Positions 32,301 through 38,684 of a stretch of DNA of 38,684 bases are shown in pieces (position 1 is the first letter of the stretch; every line of letters starts with the position of its first letter). The notes beneath the pieces are model-generated. The model was given only the letters and a program-made list of their open reading frames with translations. It had not been told where the DNA came from and did no database searches. The position numbers and the translations under genes were made by a program. This DNA comes from Chloroflexota bacterium (GTDB lineage: Bacteria > Chloroflexota > Anaerolineae > Aggregatilineales > J027), in the NCBI GenBank assembly GCA_010092845.1, contig JAADYW010000137.1, positions 1 to 38,684 of the forward strand, given 5' to 3'.

Positions 32301-35300
32301 GAACCATCTGGATGGCAATGCGTTCGCTTTCCGTTAGGTTCCCTGCCCGGTCGCTGACAACGGCCCAGAATATCGTCTCTCCTGCTGCTGGAATCTCCCA
32401 CCGAAGCTCATACGGTCCCTGTGTTGCCCGGCCGATCACCTCGCCATCGGCATAGAATTCAATATATGCCACCTGGCGATTGTCGGCGGGCTCGGCGCTA
32501 AGTGTGACAAACACATCCTGATCCTGGCTGTAGGTTCGCTGTGGATCGGGGGAAAGCAGCCGCACAGTGGGCGCTGTATTATCAACTATCACTTCACGAT
32601 TGGCAAACTCACTGGTAGCGTCCGTGCGCACCATCGTCAACCGCAACGTGTAAAGTCCATCAGGGACGCCGTTAGTGTCCCAGGTTCCGAGTACGATATC
32701 GCCCCCACCGACCGTCTGGCGTTCGCCAATTTGGCGCCACGTCGAAGGCGTACTGCCCTCGCCGATTTCGAGACGGAAGTAGTCTAAATCTGGATCACGT
32801 GCATTTCCCCGAATCTCGATTGTCCCACGCACTTGATCCAGCAATGAGGGGCTGATGATCGCAACCGGGCTGAATAGCGGCGTGCTATCAGCGGGGTCAT
32901 AAGTCGTAGGAATCAGATCTTCACCATGGGTCAAAGCCCAATCCTGCAGCTCTTCTGGATAGTCGAAATAGATGCGCTCGGTGACGCAGGCAGGTGGTGA
33001 GTACGGGGTTGCCAGCGTGTTATTGCAGGTGTTGACATTGACCGACTTCCAATAGGAATCGGCGCGTTGGGGCCGGTAATCGATGTTGCGGTTGGGATCG
33101 TAATAGAAGATTTCGGGTTTGGTCGGGCAGTTTTCGGTTGGTCGTAGGCCTGAATTGCGGCAGACATCCAGCGTCACGATCGTATCTGGTTGTGCCCAGC
33201 CATCTGGTGGGAGCGCATCACGCACGTGGATGTATTCCATCACCGCGTGCCAGATCGGTGCGGCGCCTACCAATCCGGTCACATCCGTCATCGAGGTGTT
33301 ATCGTTATTCCCAACCCAGATACCCGCCGTATAGTACGGCGTATAGCCGATCGTCCAGCTATCACGAAAATCATCGCTGGTTCCTGTCTTGGCGGCGGCG
33401 GGACGGCCCAGCTCCAAAGCGTTCCCTCTTGGGAAAACGTTGGAAGTCCGCGCCTCGGTATCCGCCAGGATGTCAGTAATCATATACGACATGCCGGGTT
33501 CCAGGACTGCACGGCGGTCAAAGGTGCCTTCATCCTCGCCATATTCCCACAAGATTTCGCCATCCGGTGCTTCAATTCTCAGCACGGCGACCGGATTCAA
33601 TTGGCGAAAGCCAGCCCGGGCTTCATCAGGAGATACTGGAGACCCGACCATGATGCCGTTATTGTTGAAGACATTGTAGGCATATGTCAGATCCAGCAAA
33701 CGGGCCTCGGCAGTACCCAGCGCCAGCGAAAGGCCGTAGGCGCTGATGCTTTCCGTCATGGAGTTGATGCCCATGCTGTGCGCAGTCCGAAGCGTGCGGT
33801 TCAAGCCGACCCAGTTGAGCACCTGGACGGCGGGAATATTGTATGAGCGCGCTAAAGCTTCGCGCACGCTGACCGGACCGTGATAGCGCAGATCGATGTT
33901 TTCTGGGACGTAAGGATCGGGCGTACCATTGTCAAATTCGGTCCGGACATCATAGGTCATTGTTGCCGGGGTGACGACGGTGCTGGCATCAATGGGGTTA
34001 ATAAATGCGGTAACGTAGACAAAAGGCTTGAAGGTTGAGGCGGGCTGGCGGAGTGCCAGCGCGGCATTGTATTCGCCGCCAATCGTCTCATTCCAGAAGT
34101 CAACGCTACCCAGCATTGCGACGATTTCACCGGTTTGGGCCCGCATGATTACCCCTGAGGAGTTGGTGACCACACGATCATTCCCTGCCAGATCGGCGGA
34201 CAACTCAGGTAAAAAGTCAGCGGCGGTGCAGGGGGTACCAGCATTAGTGTTGTGAACGAAGCTCGGATTACCGCTATCCAGGCGCGTCACGTGAGAACGT
34301 GCGACACATTCAAGCTGGCGCTGTAGATCAAGGTCCAGTGTTGTGTAGACACGCAAGCCCCCGCCCAGGACCATATCTGCCCCATCTAAGTCCAAATCAT
34401 TGAGGATACGTTCGGTTTCATTACGCGCATACCAGGCAAAATGAGGCGCCATGATCTCAAAACGCAAGGCAGCCGGTTTCAGCACAATGGTCTCATTGAG
34501 GGCATCTTGCATTTCTTCGGGGGTTATATACCCTTGATCGACCATCGCCTGAAGCACAATACGCTGGCGATTGCGAGCGATCTCCGGGTTCTCCAGAGGA
34601 TTCTGTGAGGGCGATTGGGGAATGGCTGCCAGTAGAGCGGACTCAGCCAGGGTCAGGTTGCGGGCGGATTTGTCGAAATAGACGCGAGCTGCGGCCTCGA
34701 CACCGTAGGCGAGATTGCCGTAAAAGTTGGTGTTGATATACCATTCCAGGATCTGGTCTTTGGAGTATAACCGGGATAGCTCTGCGGCCAGGATGATCTC
34801 TTTGGTTTTACGGTCAAGGCTGCGGGTGTTGCGTTCTTCAATTGAGAGCATCTGGTTGCGCACAAGCTGTTGGGTAATGGTGCTGCCGCCTTCGATGCGG
34901 TCCGTGGTGACGTTGACCCACATCGCACGTAGAATTCCCTCAACATCGAAGCCGGGATTATCGTAAAAACTCGCATCCTCGATAGCGATTGTCGCCTGTA
35001 GGAAGTGCTCCGGGACTTCGTCGATGTAGATGTACTGCCGGTCACCACCTTCAGGGTCGATGACCTCATAGATGCTGACTGTCCCGGTCCTGTCATAGAA
35101 GACCGTCGTCTGGAAGTTTTCAGCCTGAATATTGGCGATGAGCTCTGGCTCAGGAAGCTCGCGGGCGTAGATGGCATACACTGCCACAACACTGCCGGTT
35201 GTGGCGAGCAATCCACCGACCATCAACAGGAGTATGACCCCGATTGAGCAACCGGCCCAACGGCCGATTTTAATCGCATTGCCACCACGTTTTGAACGAA

Positions 35301-35382
35301 GCTTGCGGCGCTGGCGTATGAGACGGGCGGTGCGGGTGCTACGCGGTGTTGGCATCATCGGAAAGCCTGAACCTGAGAACAT
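32296..35382 (-). CDS. Class A penicillin-binding protein (PBP1A-type) with Ig-like C-terminal domains
   Basis: 1028 residues. A basic cytosolic tail and a membrane helix (~45-70) precede the GT51 transglycosylase (~90-260): catalytic Glu135 in IEDASFY, then GGSTITQQLVRN, RKTKE and the EWYINTNFYG segment. The transpeptidase domain (~360-720) has SxxK at Ser449-Lys452 (STFK), an SxN-type SYN motif and KTGT (Lys665). Both activities look intact; they polymerise and cross-link peptidoglycan outside the membrane. In the first GT motif the usual His is Asn (ED..FYDNPG). The last ~200 residues add two Ig-like/fibronectin-like modules, each with a strand-rich pattern (e.g. PTVRLLSP...VAYIEFYADGEVIG), not needed for catalysis. 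Its own promoter lies between it and the rplL terminator. Confidence 0.93.
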   Translation of the reverse strand: MFSGSGFPMMPTPRSTRTARLIRQRRKLRSKRGGNAIKIGRWAGCSIGVILLLMVGGLLATTGSVVAVYAIYARELPEPELIANIQAENFQTTVFYDRTGTVSIYEVIDPEGGDRQYIYIDEVPEHFLQATIAIEDASFYDNPGFDVEGILRAMWVNVTTDRIEGGSTITQQLVRNQMLSIEERNTRSLDRKTKEIILAAELSRLYSKDQILEWYINTNFYGNLAYGVEAAARVYFDKSARNLTLAESALLAAIPQSPSQNPLENPEIARNRQRIVLQAMVDQGYITPEEMQDALNETIVLKPAALRFEIMAPHFAWYARNETERILNDLDLDGADMVLGGGLRVYTTLDLDLQRQLECVARSHVTRLDSGNPSFVHNTNAGTPCTAADFLPELSADLAGNDRVVTNSSGVIMRAQTGEIVAMLGSVDFWNETIGGEYNAALALRQPASTFKPFVYVTAFINPIDASTVVTPATMTYDVRTEFDNGTPDPYVPENIDLRYHGPVSVREALARSYNIPAVQVLNWVGLNRTLRTAHSMGINSMTESISAYGLSLALGTAEARLLDLTYAYNVFNNNGIMVGSPVSPDEARAGFRQLNPVAVLRIEAPDGEILWEYGEDEGTFDRRAVLEPGMSYMITDILADTEARTSNVFPRGNALELGRPAAAKTGTSDDFRDSWTIGYTPYYTAGIWVGNNDNTSMTDVTGLVGAAPIWHAVMEYIHVRDALPPDGWAQPDTIVTLDVCRNSGLRPTENCPTKPEIFYYDPNRNIDYRPQRADSYWKSVNVNTCNNTLATPYSPPACVTERIYFDYPEELQDWALTHGEDLIPTTYDPADSTPLFSPVAIISPSLLDQVRGTIEIRGNARDPDLDYFRLEIGEGSTPSTWRQIGERQTVGGGDIVLGTWDTNGVPDGLYTLRLTMVRTDATSEFANREVIVDNTAPTVRLLSPDPQRTYSQDQDVFVTLSAEPADNRQVAYIEFYADGEVIGRATQGPYELRWEIPAAGETIFWAVVSDRAGNLTESERIAIQMVP

Positions 35383-35398
35383 TTGTCACCAATTCCCC

Positions 35399-35428
35399 AT
35401 CATAGCACCGCCGCCTTTGCCCCCGCAA
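35399..35428 (-). promoter_or_regulatory. Predicted promoter of the PBP1A gene
   Basis: On the minus strand: -35 TTGCGG (35423-35428), an 18-base spacer and -10 TATGAT (35399-35404) preceded by TGC (extended -10). It starts right after the U-tract of the rplL terminator and would give a leader of only about ten bases. Confidence 0.45.
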
Positions 35429-35432
35429 GCAG

Positions 35433-35476
35433 AAAAAAACATCCTCTGCTGAGTTCCCGGCTGGCCAGCAGAGGAT
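35433..35476 (-). terminator. Rho-independent terminator of the rplJL operon
   Basis: A perfect ten-base stem on the minus strand (ATCCTCTGCT 35467-35476 / AGCAGAGGAT 35441-35450) with a 16-base loop is followed by G and seven T residues. It lies ~34 bases after the rplL stop. Confidence 0.9.
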
Positions 35477-35510
35477 ATTTGGTTGCCTCATTTGATAAAG
35501 CCTGGAAGGC

Positions 35511-35903
35511 TTACTTGATCTCGACGACTGCGCCTTCGGCCTCTAGCTTCGACTTGGCGTCTTCAGCCGTTTCTTTGGCTACACCTTCGAGGATCGGGGA
35601 GGGGACGCCATCAACAACGCCTTTGGCCTCTGCGAGGCCGAGGCTGGTTAACGCGCGCACGGCCTTAATGACGTTAATCTTCTTGGGACCGATTTCCTTG
35701 AGGATTACGTCAAACTCGGTCTGCTCTTCCTCGGGTTCAGCTGCAGCGGCGCCGCCACCCGCCGCCATTGCCGGCATGGCACCCATCGCTACGGGAGCCG
35801 CGGCTTCAACACCCCACTTCTCTTCCAGCATTTTCTTCAACTCAGCGGCTTCCATGATGGTCAGCGCGCTGAGGTCTTCTACAATCTTCTCCAGATCAGC
35901 CAT
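35511..35903 (-). CDS. rplL: Ribosomal protein bL12 (L7/L12)
   Basis: 130 residues, the stalk protein that recruits translation factors to the large ribosomal subunit. The N-terminal dimerisation helix ([28 protein letters not shown]) is followed by an Ala/Gly/Met-rich flexible hinge (~35-60) and the C-terminal domain with [34 protein letters not shown] and the final [10 protein letters not shown]. All are standard for the family. AAGGAG nine bases before ATG 35903 is the ribosome site. It is separated from rplJ by 58 bases and ends at a strong terminator. Normal partner: L10, encoded immediately upstream. Confidence 0.98.
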   Translation of the reverse strand: MADLEKIVEDLSALTIMEAAELKKMLEEKWGVEAAAPVAMGAMPAMAAGGGAAAAEPEEEQTEFDVILKEIGPKKINVIKAVRALTSLGLAEAKGVVDGVPSPILEGVAKETAEDAKSKLEAEGAVVEIK

Positions 35904-35961
35904 GATCGTTTAACTCCTTTGGACACAATACTTAGATACTAGGCTATGGCCAGGATAACAT

Positions 35962-36516
35962 TTAGGCGGCGTCAGCGTCTTCGCTGCTTTCACCTTCTGT
36001 GTGCTTATCGACATAAGCGGCGATCACGCTCACTACGTCCCGCTGGGGAGCAACCAACAGGCTAAGCAACTGCGCAGCCGGCTGGACAACCGTACCGGCT
36101 AGCGTAGCACGGAGTTCATCCATGGTTGGCAGCTCGGCGATCGTCTTCAGATCGTCCCTGTTGTAGACGGCCGTGCGCGCAACGGCACCCTTGAGAATAA
36201 GCAGCTCGTGATCTTTGGTGCTATCAAGCAGTGCTTTGACTGTCCCTGGCAGGTTGTCATAAGCAAAACCAATAGCTATTGGTCCGCTAATCAACTCGTC
36301 AGGGGCAGACATACCGACTTGATCAAGCGCAATTCTAAACAGGGTTTTCTTGGCGACTGTATACTGGGCCCCCACATCCCGCATCTTCTTGCGGATTTCG
36401 TCGAAACGATTCACCGTTAGGCCGCGGTACTCAGTGATTACAATCCCCTGGGAGTCGTTCAGCTTATTCACATAGTCGGCGACAATCGCCTCTTTTTCAG
36501 AGCGGCTAATAGGCAA
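35962..36516 (-). CDS. rplJ: Ribosomal protein uL10
   Basis: 184 residues, the base of the ribosomal stalk that carries L7/L12 dimers. Features: SRSEKEAIVADYVNKLNDSQGIVITEYRGLTV at the N terminus, LRKKMRDVGAQYTVAKKTL-like rRNA-binding region, and a C-terminal helix for L12 binding ending in an acidic, Ala-rich tail. The start is TTG at 36516: no in-frame ATG fits, the N-terminal sequence matches the family, and AGGAGG lies nine bases upstream. It is preceded by an L10 leader RNA, so the operon is probably autoregulated by L10 or the L10-L12 complex. rplK and rplA, its usual upstream neighbours, are absent here. Confidence 0.97.
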   Translation of the reverse strand: MPISRSEKEAIVADYVNKLNDSQGIVITEYRGLTVNRFDEIRKKMRDVGAQYTVAKKTLFRIALDQVGMSAPDELISGPIAIGFAYDNLPGTVKALLDSTKDHELLILKGAVARTAVYNRDDLKTIAELPTMDELRATLAGTVVQPAAQLLSLLVAPQRDVVSVIAAYVDKHTEGESSEDADAA

Positions 36517-36524
36517 GGTTTTTC

Positions 36525-36649
36525 CCTCCTTTTCGCCCTAAAACTGGTTATACGCCAGTGGCTAACGAGGTCAACCACAAAAACGGGATAAGGCCTTCGC
36601 AAACACAGCGAAGACCGTACATCTCCTCGACATTCCATTCCAAAGGAGG
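36525..36649 (-). promoter_or_regulatory. Possible ribosome-site sequestering pair in the rplJ leader
   Basis: The rplJ ribosome site AAAGGAGG (minus strand; 36525-36532) is perfectly complementary over eight bases to CCTCCTTT further up the leader (36642-36649). The upstream segment can instead pair locally in the hairpin at 36617-36657. The two pairings exclude each other, as expected for a translational switch. This is seen by complementarity only. Confidence 0.4.
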
Positions 36650-36735
36650 TTCTGTACACCGGGGGTCTTCACCTCGGCAGGTTGGTGATTAAGCGCTTGA
36701 GCGCACCTGCTGTCTGCGGCAAAGGCAGTTATCAA
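36592..36735 (-). ncRNA. L10 leader RNA (rplJ autoregulatory leader)
   Basis: On the minus strand the leader carries the conserved L10-leader signature GCAGACAGCAGGTG, then TTAATC, then CCTGCCGAGGT. It folds as a GCAGGT/ACCTGC stem (36677-36682 with 36705-36710) enclosing a GCGC-TTGA-GCGC hairpin. A second hairpin (36617-36657; GTACA/TGTAC with CTCC/GGAG) and a third, nine-base-pair stem (36592-36616, one G-U pair, seven-base loop) follow. The third is trailed at a distance by a GTTTTTG run and may act as an attenuator. In other bacteria L10 or the L10-L12 complex binds such leaders and represses its own operon. With the promoter at 36754-36782, the leader is about 230 nucleotides long. Confidence 0.85.
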
Positions 36736-36753
36736 AGTTTGCTAGGCACGAAA

Positions 36754-36782
36754 AGTCTACCAATCTGAGAGCGGGCTGTCAA
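36754..36782 (-). promoter_or_regulatory. Promoter of the rplJ-rplL operon
   Basis: On the minus strand: perfect -35 TTGACA (36777-36782), a 17-base spacer and -10 TAGACT (36754-36759). Transcription would begin near 36747, just upstream of the L10 leader fold. It is the strongest -35 seen in the window. The remaining 36783-36900 segment between this promoter and the divergent gene shows nothing else recognisable. Confidence 0.65.
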
Positions 36783-36910
36783 GAAGAAGTGCGATAGGTT
36801 GCAGCCTACCGAATCCACAGTTTCACCGGCTTTTTAAAATTACTTTTATTTTCAGGCGGGTTTGGGCTGTTTATCAACAAACAACGAAGTGGAAAATTAT
36901 CAGAATCGTG

Positions 36911-36968
36911 TATAATTGCAAATGGTGTCTTACAAGCTTTACGCTGTTTCGACTCTTTGCGGTATACT
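36911..36968 (+). promoter_or_regulatory. Promoter region of the SH3b/FAS1 gene
   Basis: Two -10-like hexamers precede the gene: TATAAT at 36911-36916 and TATACT at 36963-36968. Neither has a good -35 at 17-18 bases. The second is placed better (about 45 bases before the start), so there may be two start sites or an activator-dependent promoter. The region is A+T-rich. Confidence 0.4.
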
Positions 36969-37017
36969 CGAACAACGTTAATTCATACGCAAAATTGAAC
37001 AAGGAGAATTCTTTACA

Positions 37018-38475
37018 ATGAAACGCTCTTGGTCTATTGTTTTGCTAATAGCCCTGGTGTTAACTGCGGTTATGCCGATGGGGACAGCGCTCGCCCAGGA
37101 TGGCGATGATATCGCTTTGCAACAGGGTACCGTTGTGGCTGATGTGCTCGCTATTCGTGCCGAAACCGATATAGCCGCTGAAGTCCTGGGTACCGTTGAC
37201 GGCGGTACCGTTGTCGACGTGTTGGAAGTTGGCGATGTCTGGACCCTCGTCCGCTATGAGGGGACTGAGGGCTGGGCTTTTACCGATGACCTGCAGATTG
37301 GTCCGGCTAAGGTCAATCTTGAGGGTGTAGTGACTGGTGATGCCGACGTCAACCTGCTGGATGGCCCGGCTGAAGATGCCAACACTGTGACGACCGTTGC
37401 ACCGGATACCCGCCTAGGCGTGCTGGAGCTCAACGAGCCGTATGCGTTTGTCTACACCGGGAGCAATGTCGGCTGGCTGCCCCTTGAGAACCTGACCCTG
37501 AGCCAGGATGCCAGCTATCCGAACACGCTCCTTATGGATATGGCTGTTGCCAGTACTGGCAGTGAAGTCGCCGTTCGCACCGAGCCCTCGCTGAGCGGGG
37601 AAGTCGCCTTTACGCTTGACGCAGACTCAGCCGTTGATGTCCTCGTTGAGAGCGAAGACGGACTGTTCGCCTATGTTTGGGATGGTACCCAGGGCGGCTG
37701 GGCCTTCACGTCTAACCTGAGCATTACGCAGGAACGTGCGCCTGGCGTTGCATTCGTTACTGAGAACCGCCTGAACTTCCGTGATTTCCCCGTCACGACC
37801 GATAACACGAATATCCTGGAGCAACTGCCGACCGGTGCCGAGGTGATCGTCCTCGAGATCCAGACCGTGGATGGGACTTTTGTCAACGTTCAGTACCAGG
37901 GCCAGCAGGGCTGGGTTGCTTACGAGTTCCTCGACACCGAGCTTGACCTGGAAGGTGCTCCTGACATCACCGCGACACAGTTGTTGACCATTGCCGACAT
38001 CGCGATCGCTGATGAGAACTTCAGTACGCTGGTTGACGCGGTTCTGGCTGCTTCGCCGAACATTCTGGAGACCCTGAGCGGCCCTGGTCCAATCACTGTG
38101 TTTGCGCCGACCAACGATGCGTTTGCCGCGGCCCCGCCGGAAGTTCTGGATGTTGTACTCAGCAACTCGCTGTACACAACCAGCACACTTCTCGCTCACG
38201 TAACTCCAGGCGCACTGACGCTTGAAGAGCTTAGCGACGGCCAGGAAATCCCGACGGCTTCGGCGCTGGTTACCCTGACCGTCAGCGTTAGCGGCGACAC
38301 CATCACGTTCCAGGTAAACGGCGCCAACAGCGCTACGGCCACTGGCACCGTTGTTCCGGCTGCCAATGGTAACATTATCGTCATTGATAGCGTTCTGGTC
38401 CCGCCGCAGATTCTCAATGCAGCGACCGGTGGCGAAGAAGAAGCTCCGGCTGAAGATGAAGCCGCTGAGGAGTAA
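37018..38475 (+). CDS. Secreted protein with four SH3b repeats and a FAS1 domain
   Basis: 485 residues. The signal peptide spans residues 1-26 (basic start, hydrophobic core, cleavage after ALA). Four bacterial SH3-like repeats follow at about 34-98, 102-163, 173-238 and 242-305, each ending in a W(A/L/V) strand after a glycine (GWAFTDDL, GWLPLENL, GWAFTSNL, GWVAYEFL). A fasciclin FAS1 domain (~317-462) has the H1 pattern ITVFAPTNDAFAA and the closing GNIIVIDSVLVPP. The tail is Glu/Ala-rich and strongly acidic. SH3b repeats usually bind peptidoglycan or other wall ligands, and FAS1 domains mediate adhesion, so it is a likely wall-associated adhesion or matrix protein. AAGGAG 11 bases before ATG 37018 supports the start. 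A strong terminator follows. Confidence 0.9.
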   Translation: MKRSWSIVLLIALVLTAVMPMGTALAQDGDDIALQQGTVVADVLAIRAETDIAAEVLGTVDGGTVVDVLEVGDVWTLVRYEGTEGWAFTDDLQIGPAKVNLEGVVTGDADVNLLDGPAEDANTVTTVAPDTRLGVLELNEPYAFVYTGSNVGWLPLENLTLSQDASYPNTLLMDMAVASTGSEVAVRTEPSLSGEVAFTLDADSAVDVLVESEDGLFAYVWDGTQGGWAFTSNLSITQERAPGVAFVTENRLNFRDFPVTTDNTNILEQLPTGAEVIVLEIQTVDGTFVNVQYQGQQGWVAYEFLDTELDLEGAPDITATQLLTIADIAIADENFSTLVDAVLAASPNILETLSGPGPITVFAPTNDAFAAAPPEVLDVVLSNSLYTTSTLLAHVTPGALTLEELSDGQEIPTASALVTLTVSVSGDTITFQVNGANSATATGTVVPAANGNIIVIDSVLVPPQILNAATGGEEEAPAEDEAAEE

Positions 38476-38503
38476 GCTTTTCACCCTCGGTAGGTAACAA
38501 AAC

Positions 38504-38537
38504 AAAGCGAGTGAGCACCGAAGTGCTCACTCGCTTT
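38504..38537. terminator. Bidirectional terminator hairpin
   Basis: A perfect 15-base stem (AAAGCGAGTGAGCAC / GTGCTCACTCGCTTT) closed by a CGAA tetraloop. The A-rich and T-rich ends give U-tracts in both directions, serving the SH3b/FAS1 gene and the minus-strand gene that ends at 38542. Confidence 0.88.
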
Positions 38538-38541
38538 TGTC

Positions 38542-38682
38542 TTACATCAGGTCAGATGCTGCCTGGCGCCGCTCAATCGGCAAGAGTTCCTGGCGCTTCT
38601 TTCTAATTAGCGCCATTACTTGCTCAACAACGGGATATACAGCAAAACCATTGTAGTTGGCCATATTCTCCCAAAAATCTCC
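38542..38682 (-). CDS. C-terminal end of a gene running off the window
   Basis: The minus strand is open from the window edge to a TAA at 38542-38544, giving 46 residues that end in ...KKRQELLPIERRQAASDLM. The segment is helical and rich in basic residues and Gln, and starts with GDFWENMANYNGFAVYPVVEQVMAL. The family is not recognised. Its stop lies four bases from the bidirectional terminator, exactly where a gene end is expected, which supports it being real. Confidence 0.6.
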   Translation of the reverse strand, partial: GDFWENMANYNGFAVYPVVEQVMALIRKKRQELLPIERRQAASDLM

Positions 38683-38684
38683 CA

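Noticed and set aside
33190-33846. Long plus-strand open frame inside the PBP1A gene
   Set aside because: It lies opposite the intact transpeptidase domain and shows no recognisable protein pattern.
37627-38505. Long open frame antisense to the SH3b/FAS1 gene
   Set aside because: It has no signal, domain or ribosome site and covers the gene with clear SH3b and FAS1 domains. It is a by-product of codon usage.
1-38684. Mobile element, prophage or CRISPR array
   Set aside because: No transposase, integrase, phage structural gene, terminal repeats or spaced direct repeats were seen, and gene packing and base composition are even throughout.

Overview
The window looks like a stretch of chromosome from a Chloroflexota bacterium, probably Anaerolineae-like. 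This is an inference from the mix of families: a secreted SH3b/FAS1 protein, a PBP1A with Ig-like tail domains, many polytopic GT-C-like membrane proteins, HEAT-repeat proteins, and a GldA/F/G-type ABC system followed by a DUF4340-like protein. No rRNA, tRNA, CRISPR, transposase, integrase or phage gene was seen. The region reads as ordinary, densely packed chromosome, with many 1-4 base start/stop overlaps.

Layout. (1) 115-1134 (+): a guanylate kinase with an extra C-terminal domain. (2) 1122-7285 (-): a tight six-gene run. In transcription order it holds a coiled-coil Zn-ribbon protein, a membrane-anchored NACHT/HEAT NTPase, two small membrane proteins, an exported clan-A-like glycoside hydrolase, and an orphan periplasmic-binding-type protein. 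A good sigma70-type promoter precedes it. (3) 7532-14737 (+): two tandem diverged polytopic paralogs, a YfhO-like protein and a polyprenyl-phosphate sugar-1-phosphate transferase, probably a surface glycan or glycolipid operon. (4) 14765-15505 (-): a HEAT-like protein. (5) 15681-20303 (+): three overlapping GT-C-like membrane proteins. (6) 20311-23519 (-): a lipoprotein and a VIT+VWA exported protein. (7) 23644-29030 (+): an M28-fold pseudo-peptidase, then ABC ATPase, ABC-2 permease, GldG-like auxiliary protein and DUF4340-like protein, ending at a strong terminator. (8) 29161-32286 (+): a principal-type sigma factor, a LiaF-like membrane protein and two stand-alone receiver domains. (9) 32296-36516 (-): PBP1A and, upstream, rplJ-rplL with a classical L10 leader RNA and a TTGACA promoter. 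(10) 37018-38475 (+): a secreted protein with four SH3b repeats and a FAS1 domain, then a 15-bp-stem terminator. The last 140 bases hold the C-terminal end of another minus-strand gene.

How the genes may work together. The envelope theme is strong: glycan assembly at the membrane (regions 3 and 5), peptidoglycan synthesis (PBP1A), surface adhesion-type proteins (VIT/VWA, SH3b/FAS1), and an envelope-stress-like LiaF homologue beside the sigma factor. The most system-like unit without an obvious textbook identity is the NACHT/HEAT operon. It couples a signal-transducing NTPase on the membrane to small membrane proteins and two exported, ligand-facing proteins. The best regulatory find is the rplJ leader, where one 8-base segment can pair either locally or with the rplJ ribosome binding site.
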